From Mercurialis annua (taxonomy: Eukaryota > Streptophyta > Magnoliopsida > Malpighiales > Euphorbiaceae): DNA of 64,000 nt. Each line of letters begins with the position of its first letter. The stretch's first letter is position 1. The notes below the pieces were generated by a model that was not told where the DNA came from, did not search any database, and was given only the letters and a program-made list of their open reading frames with translations. The position numbers and the translations under genes are program-made. The stretch is from the NCBI RefSeq assembly GCF_937616625.2, contig NC_065576.1, forward strand, positions 32,142,628 through 32,206,627, read 5' to 3'. This document shows, piece after piece, positions 57,905 through 64,000 of this stretch.

Positions 57905-60900
57905 TCAAGGTGGAGTGTATATGTCATGTACACCCAACTTGTGAAGTAAATTCTGAAAAGAACTTGGTGGTAAAGGTTTTGTGAAGAAGTCTGCTATTTG
58001 CTGTTCACCAGATATTGGAAAAAGATGAATCAAACCCTCTTGAAGCTTTTGTCTGACTATATGACAGTCTATTTCAATGTGCTTGGTTCTTTCATGAAAC
58101 ACTGGGTTATGAGCAATATGGCAGGCAGATTGGTTGTCACAATATACTTTTGCTGATGTTGGTTGTGTAACTTGCAGATCATGAAGCAAGTAGTTGATCC
58201 ATTGCAATTCACATGTTGTGTTTGCTAAGGCTCTATATTCAGCCTCTGCACTTGATTTGGATACTGTAACCTGCTTCTTTGTTTTCCAGGAAACAAGTGC
58301 TTCTCCAAGAAATACACAGTAGCCAGTTATTGATTTTCTTGAATCTGAGCAGGTTGCCCAATCTGAATCTGAGAAGGCTTTCAACTCTAATGTGTTCTTT
58401 GCTGGAAGAAATATACCTTGTCCTGGTGATTTCTTCAAATATCTTAAAATCCTAGAGATTGCTAGATGATGATTTTGTGTTGGACAATCCAAAAATTGGC
58501 TAAGTTGTTGGACATGAAAGGAGATGTCTGGTCTTGTACTGCATAAGTATATTAATTTGCCTACTAGTCTTCTGTATTCTGTTATGTCTTCATAAGGAGA
58601 AGAACCATCTTCCTTGATCAACCTAGTTAATGCTGTCATAGGTGTTGAAGCTGGCTTTGATCCTATGAAACCAGTCTCTGTGAGCAAATCAAGTGTATAT
58701 TTCCTCTGAGACAGGTTGATTCCCATTTTGGATCTGGCAACCTCCAAACCTAAAAAGAACTTCAAAGCTCCTAAATCCTTGATTTTGAAAACTTTGTCCA
58801 GAAATAACTTGATGCTTTGTATTTCTTCTTTGTCATTACCAGCTAGAATTACATCATCCACATACACTAGAAGTGCTGTAAATGACTCATTCTTTTTCTT
58901 GAGAAATAGTGAACAATCTGAATGTGCTTGTGAATATCCTTGAGATGTAAGTGCATCAGTCAGCTTTTTGTTCCACTGTCTGCTTGCCTGTTTCAAGCCA
59001 TATAAAGATTTTGTTAATTTACAGACTTGACCAGTTTAATAAGAAGACATACCTGGAGGAACTTCCATATAAACTTCTTCATGTAAGTCTCCATGAAGAA
59101 ATGCATTGTTGATGTCCAGCTGTTGCAAAATCCAATCATTTGCTGCTGCTGTTGCTAGAAGAACCCTTATGGTTGTCATCTTTGCTACTGGTGAGAAGGT
59201 GTCTGTGTAGTCTATGCCATTCTGCTGTGTGTACCCCTTTGCAACCAGCCTGGCTTTATGCCTTTCAATAGAACCATCACTATTGTACTTAACTTTAAAC
59301 ACCCACTTACAACCTATAGGAACTTTGTTAGCAGGCAAATCAGTTAATATCCATGTATTATTACTTTCTAGTGCATCTAACTCCTTTTTCATTGCCTCTT
59401 GCCAAACAATGTGTTTAACTGCTTCTCTATATGTTTTAGGCTCCTTAGTTAAATCTGTATTGACTGCAAAGATCCTATGAGTTTGTCCTAAATTATCATA
59501 AGATATAACTTTATCCAGTATGAATGGTGTTGTTCTATTAGTAACAACACTACAAACATAATCTTTTAAATGTGCAGGTCCAGTAATTTTCCTAGTTGAT
59601 CTTCTAAGATTAACTTGAGGCACTGCATTATCTTGAGGAATTGAAACTATAGTATCTGCAACTATATTATTACCAGAATTATTATCAACTAAAACATCAT
59701 TAGCAGCAATATTAACATTATCATGAGTCTGAATAGGTATTGGATAATCAAAGACAGGAATATCTATCTGTTTTGGCAAAACTAAAGATGACTGTGTTTG
59801 TGTTAAAACTGCTTTATTAAGAAAAGGAAACAAATGTTCATAAAACCTTACATTTCTGGATATAAAAACTTGTTTAGTTTGTAAATCATAAAGTCTAAAG
59901 CCTTTAGTATTTGCTGGATATCCCAAAAAAACACATTCAATAGCTCTTGGTGAGAATTTATGCCTAGTATGAAACAATGTAGAAGCATAGGCTAAACAAC
60001 CAAAAACCTTAAGATTATCAAAAACAGGAAACTCATGAAATATTATCTCATATGGAGTCTTGTTATCAATAACAGGTGATGGGACTCTATTGATAAGATA
60101 AACTGCATGAGAAACAAAATCAGACCAAAAAGAGACAGACATAGATGATTGAAATTTTAAAGCTCTGGCAACATTTAATATATGTTGATGCTTTCTCTCA
60201 ACTACTGAATTTTGCTCAGGAGTATAAACACAAGTAGTTTGATGTTTGATGCCTCTAGACTGATAGAAATCTGTCATGTTAAAATCTTGACCATTATCAG
60301 ATCTTATACACTTAATTTTGACAGAAAATTGAGTCTCTATATATGTACAGAAATTTTTAATAACAACTCTTGCTTCTGACTTTGTTTTTAAAAGATATAA
60401 CCATGTATACCTACTTTTATCATCTACTATAGTCAAAAAATACCTATGTCCATAAATAGAAACAAATCTAGCTGGTCCCCATATGTCAACATGCACCAAA
60501 TCAAAACAACTTTCACTAACAGAAATACTTAAAGGAAAAGGAATTTTCTTCTGTTTTGCCAAATGGCAAACTTTACAATGTATATCATTTGGTAATTGTA
60601 TTGAAGAACAAGTATTCTGTAAACATTTCAATCTGGAAGTAGCTAAATGTCCTAATCTATTATGCCAAAGAAAACTATTAGAAGTAGATACATTGTTCAT
60701 AGTATCAATCACAGGAACCACTTTAGTCACAGAAGCATTGTTCACAGCATCAGTCACAGGAACCACATTAGTCACAGCATTCACAAAGGAATCAGTAAAA
60801 AGAGTTTTATCAAGTTGATAAAGCCCTTGAACCTTTCTAGCTAATCCAATCATCCTCCAATTGACAGGATCCTGTATAATACAAAGGTTTTTATATAAAA

Positions 60901-62467
60901 TCAAACAATAACTATAATATTCAGTCAATTTACTTGTGGATATAAGATTGAAAAAGAAGTTAGGTACATACAGAACATTATGCAAAGCAAATAAATTGTT
61001 AAACTTGACTGTACCAATGTGAGTCACAAGTATTTTTTCTGAATTAGGCAAAGTGATATGCACATTTGAAACTTGTCTATATGAACTAAATGAATCCAGA
61101 GAACAAGTGATATGATCAGTTGCTCCTGAGTCTATAATCCATGAATCAGTTTTAGTTTTATTAGTGTAAGCACAAGCTAAGAAATGCATACCAGAATCTG
61201 TTTCACCAGATTTGAAGTTTGAAGCCACTATATTGATCTTTGGTGAGCCTGCTACTGCATTATGTTGTAACATATTCATGATCTGTCTGTATTGATCTTT
61301 AGTGAAAACAGGAACTGAATCTTTGTCACCATCCTCAGATTGCAGATTGAAATTTCTAGCAGCTTTGACTTGATCATTAGTTTCATAATTTTGAGAATAC
61401 ACTGCTTGAGAATCAAAATCTTGAAACATTTGTTCTTGTTCAGCATACAGACCATTACCTTGATCACCTTCCATTACACACTCACCAACTTGATTAACAA
61501 AAGATTGCATCCTAGGTCTAGGCTTATAACCTGGTGGAAACCCATGTTTCCTAAAGCATATTTCTATTGTGTGACCAGAAAGTCCACAAAAGGTACAAAC
61601 AGGTTTCTGTAAATCATTATTAGAATTGTTATAAAACTTTCTTTGACCTCCTTGTGGCCTAAATCCACCAGAATTTCCATAACCAGGTTTAAAACCTCCA
61701 TATGCAGGAATCTTTTTCTGATAAGAATTACTAGCCTGAGTTGCAAAAACAGCAGGTTCAACAATCTGACTTTGAAATTCTCCTAATCCCATTTGTCTTT
61801 CATGTTGTAAAACCATAGAAAAAACCTTGTTAATCTTAGGTAATGGTTCTTTCATTAAAACTTGAGTTCTTATAGTAGAATAAGACTCAGTTAATCCTTT
61901 CAAGAACCTAATTATGTAATCAGCATCTTGTTGATCTTTTACTGCTTTCAAAGCCCCACAATTACATTGAGGATTACAAGTACAGACTGGAATTACCCTT
62001 AAGTTTGAATATTCATCCCATAAAATCTTCAAATGTGTAAAATAGTCAGTAACTGACAAAGCATTTTCCTTAAAAGCATACATTTCCTCTTGTAAATCAG
62101 ACATTCTAACAGCATTGCCTTGTGAAAATCTATCAAACAAATCTTTCCATACCTCTAAAGCAGTATCAATCCAAAGAACACTTTGTGCAATTGAAGCAGA
62201 TAAGGATCTAAGAATCCAAGAAAGCACCATGGTATTGCATCTTTCCCAAATACCATATACTGGATCAGTTTTAGCTGGAACTGAAATGCTCCCATCAACA
62301 AATTTCAACTTATTTTTAGATAACAGACACATTCTCATTGATCTTGCCCAAGAATGATAATTTTTATCATTTAAAACAGGAGAAACAAGAACAAGAGAAG
62401 GGTTTTCACTTGGGTGTAAGTAAAAAGGACTAGAAGAACTCTCAAAATCCATATAAGCATTAGCCAT
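57905..62467 (-). pseudogene. Copia gag-pol polyprotein with one in-frame stop
   Basis: Starts at the ATG at 62465-62467 ([13 protein letters not shown]), 166 bases inside the PBS, and ends at 57905. In order: gag with [19 protein letters not shown]; a CCHC knuckle [14 protein letters not shown] (61558-61599); protease [10 protein letters not shown] (about 61110-61143); pre-integrase LWHNRLGHL and CKVCHLAKQ; integrase core with VHVDIWGP (about 60474-60503), IRSDNGQDF (about 60280-60306) and [11 protein letters not shown] (about 60188-60220), giving a D-D-E triad; RT with [10 protein letters not shown] and YVDDVILAG (about 58849-58866); RNase H with DSDWATCSDSRKS and YCDNQSACHIAHN. The domain order (integrase before RT) is diagnostic of Ty1/copia. 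A TAA at 59036-59038 splits the frame inside RT, after EVPPGMSSY and before the KSLYGLKQASRQW motif; the frame is otherwise open. Without readthrough the YVDD active site and RNase H are not made. Clade not assigned. Confidence 0.95.
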
Positions 62468-62632
62468 TGTGAAGAATCAGAATTTTAGGGTTTCTGGTAA
62501 TCAGAAATTGTTTTTAATCAAGAAACAAAAGAAAAGAAGATCAGTATGATCTTTAACTGAATCAAAGAGTTTTTGAAACGAGATTACTTAGAATGATTTG
62601 CAGCGGAATTTCAATGTGTTATGAATAATTTT

Positions 62633-62644
62633 GCTCTGATACCA
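62633..62644 (-). other. Primer-binding site of the copia element
   Basis: TGGTATCAGAGC on the minus strand, with no spacer from the 5' LTR end. Confidence 0.9.
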
Positions 62645-62990
62645 TATAAGATTTTAGAGATTGAAGTAGAGATTGAAGTATTGAAAGCTTGAAGAAGAGG
62701 TTAAGAACAGAGAAAGATTAAGAAGAAGAGAAGAAGAATAATTCTCATTAAAACAAGTTAAAAAGTTTACATTGATATATATAGCAGTTATTGACACATG
62801 TCAATTCTGTTTAATTGTTTCTAACGGCTATAAGAGCCAGCTAAGCAACTAACTGATTTGTACAGCTAACTAACCAATCTCCAGCTCAGCAACTAACCAC
62901 AGCAACTAACAGCAACTAATTACATGATTGTTTTTAACTAACTTGTAAACTCAGCATGAATTAGATGAAGCTGACTTTGATCCTCTGTTA
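62645..62990 (-). repeat. 5' LTR of the copia element
   Basis: Same 346-bp sequence as 57551-57896. A TATATATA stretch (about 62774-62782) is the likely minus-strand promoter element. Confidence 0.95.
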
Positions 62991-62995
62991 TGGTT

Positions 62996-63851
62996 TGTGT
63001 TGTCTTGTTCAAGAAAGTTAATTTGTTGTGGATTTTATTTAAACACTTGTTATGTGTTGTTTAATTATTGGTTAAGCGATATTGAGTTCCTTATTTTTCA
63101 AACTTGGGTTTTGAATTATTATTTGATTCCGGATTTTAAACATTGGTTTACAACATGGATATGTTTGGTCGGGTTAGACTTGGGTCGCCTGACATGTAAG
63201 TTAAGCATGGAAGTCTTGGTTGACCCGGCTAAGTACCATTTTGGCTTTTAAAATGTTTTACCAAATGGTTTGGAAAGGTTTCCGGATTTTATTTAAAATG
63301 GAACTCAATAGGGCTTAACTTGTTATATGATTTTGGCCATGGTTTGAGTATGTGTATTTATTCTGCATTTGACTTATGCGTTAACATTGATTTTGGCGTT
63401 TTGCTAGTCCTATGTGGTGTCTAGTTCTCTCTAGAGTTAGGGGATGATATTAATTATGATTTATGTTTTCTTAGACTCGTCGACCGTTCGTGCTTTTGAG
63501 GCAAACCAGGTTTAGTTGTTTGCCAGGTTATCACGTGGATTAGCAAGCTGTGAGTTTGTACTTACTATTTACCGCTTTATTAAGTAAATTGTTATTTTAA
63601 TATATAAATATATACTGTATGTATATTTCGAACTGTCTTTCCATTATGACTTTTAGTTGGAACATGCTACCTAATGGGCATCATTAGGACTGCGTACGCA
63701 CCGGTATTGATCTAGATAAGGTATGTGATATGTGGGGGTAACTCGGTGGTAGCCTAGCTCTCGGAACCCAGTAGAGTAACTCAGTGTAGCTCAGCTCTCG
63801 GGGCTCTGGTTGTAAATTAAGAGTGGTCGGTGGTAACTCGGTGTAGCTCAA
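62996..63851 (+). repeat. 3' LTR of element E, second part
   Basis: Resumes at TGTGTTGTC after the copia TSD and matches 50255-51095 closely. Hairpin at 63670-63688. It is interrupted by LTR P at 63852. Confidence 0.88.
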
Positions 63852-64000
63852 TGTAATATCCCGTATTTTTCCGTCATGGTTTTGTTGTGTTTCCGACTTA
63901 GTTTCGGATTATTATTGGTGGACTTAGCAAATGTGAATCTTTAATTGGGGTTAGATTTGTATCTTAAATGTGTCGCATGTGTCGTGTGAGTTTTCAATAG
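63852..64000 (+). repeat. LTR P, start only
   Basis: TGTAATATCCCG head followed by TTTCCGACTTAGTTTCGG, the family pattern, interrupting the AGCTCAGCTCTCGGG repeat of element E's 3' LTR. The rest lies beyond the window. The last five bases before it, CTCAA, would be its TSD. Confidence 0.75.

Larger units (their letters stand above)
57551..62990 (-). mobile_element. Ty1/copia element with TA..TA termini
   Basis: 5440 bp, minus strand, flanked by the perfect 5-bp TSD TGGTT (57546-57550; 62991-62995). Two 346-bp LTRs look identical by eye. The iMet PBS abuts the 5' LTR, and an eight-G polypurine tract abuts the 3' LTR. LTR ends are TAACAG..CTTATA on the minus strand, not TG..CA. One gag-pol reading frame is broken only by a single in-frame TAA. 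This is the youngest insertion in the window. Confidence 0.95.
45974..63851 (+). mobile_element. Gypsy-type element E (non-autonomous, multiply interrupted)
   Basis: Plus-strand element inserted in relic M. The parts are a 5' LTR (45974-47200 and 49975-51702), a PBS, a 4.35-kb mostly non-coding interior, a PPT, and a 3' LTR (56049-57550 and 62996-63851) whose end lies beyond the window. LTR O splits the 5' LTR; the copia element and LTR P split the 3' LTR. The two LTRs differ by about 3% over their first 140 bp (hand count). Its interior matches that of element A. Confidence 0.87.

Overview
This window reads as repeat-rich heterochromatin of a flowering plant, probably a eudicot, although the species cannot be told from the sequence. 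It is AT-rich, and I see no intact host gene, rRNA or functional tRNA. The evidence for a plant is the mix of long-LTR Ty3/gypsy chromovirus-like retrotransposons primed by tRNA-iMet (PBS TGGTATCAGAGC), a Ty1/copia element with non-canonical TA...TA termini, a non-autonomous hAT element (8-bp TSD) and several Mutator-type foldback MITEs (9-bp TSDs).

Layout. 1-6147 is AT-rich DNA with a MULE-type MITE (2067-2361) and an array of about 600-bp higher-order repeats (3417-6147) carrying a second MITE. 6148-23905 is one gypsy-type element (A). Its interior no longer codes for proteins except for a relic chromodomain. Its 3' LTR is split by a second gypsy derivative (B, 13342-20943, TSD TGATG) and by a hAT element (22425-23678, TSD ATTTGGGG). 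24026-27087 is a solo LTR (C). 27726-28355 holds two MULE-type MITEs side by side with overlapping TSDs. 29347-43660 is a nest: an old minus-strand LTR (L) was hit by LTR J (TSD TAGGA), and J was hit by gypsy element K (30789-39543, TSD AGTTT) and by solo LTR F. K carries the best-preserved gypsy polyprotein, on the minus strand, truncated inside integrase. 44436-45973 is a decayed relative of the K polyprotein (M). It is interrupted by element E (45974 to beyond the window), whose 5' LTR is split by LTR O and whose 3' LTR is split by the copia element (57551-62990, TSD TGGTT) and by another LTR (P) at the right edge.

Relationships. Elements A, B, C, E, J, K, L, O and P share one LTR architecture: a start near TGTAATA, a GCGCCGGTC..GGGTCGTGACA end, and an iMet PBS where an interior is present. 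K encodes gag-protease-RT-RNase H-integrase. A and E share a conserved non-coding interior and keep only a relic chromodomain, so they look like non-autonomous derivatives moved in trans by a relative of K. The copia element has two LTRs that look identical and one in-frame stop in its polyprotein, which makes it the youngest insertion here.

The most interesting signal is in the LTRs. A short hairpin is preserved across subfamilies by paired changes in its stem (CCTAATG/CATTAGG, CCTATTG/CAATAGG, CTCGATG/CATCGAG, CTCGATA/TATCGAG) with a GGCRT-like loop. This suggests a functional RNA element. In addition, most LTRs carry their own array of short palindromes beside the promoter.
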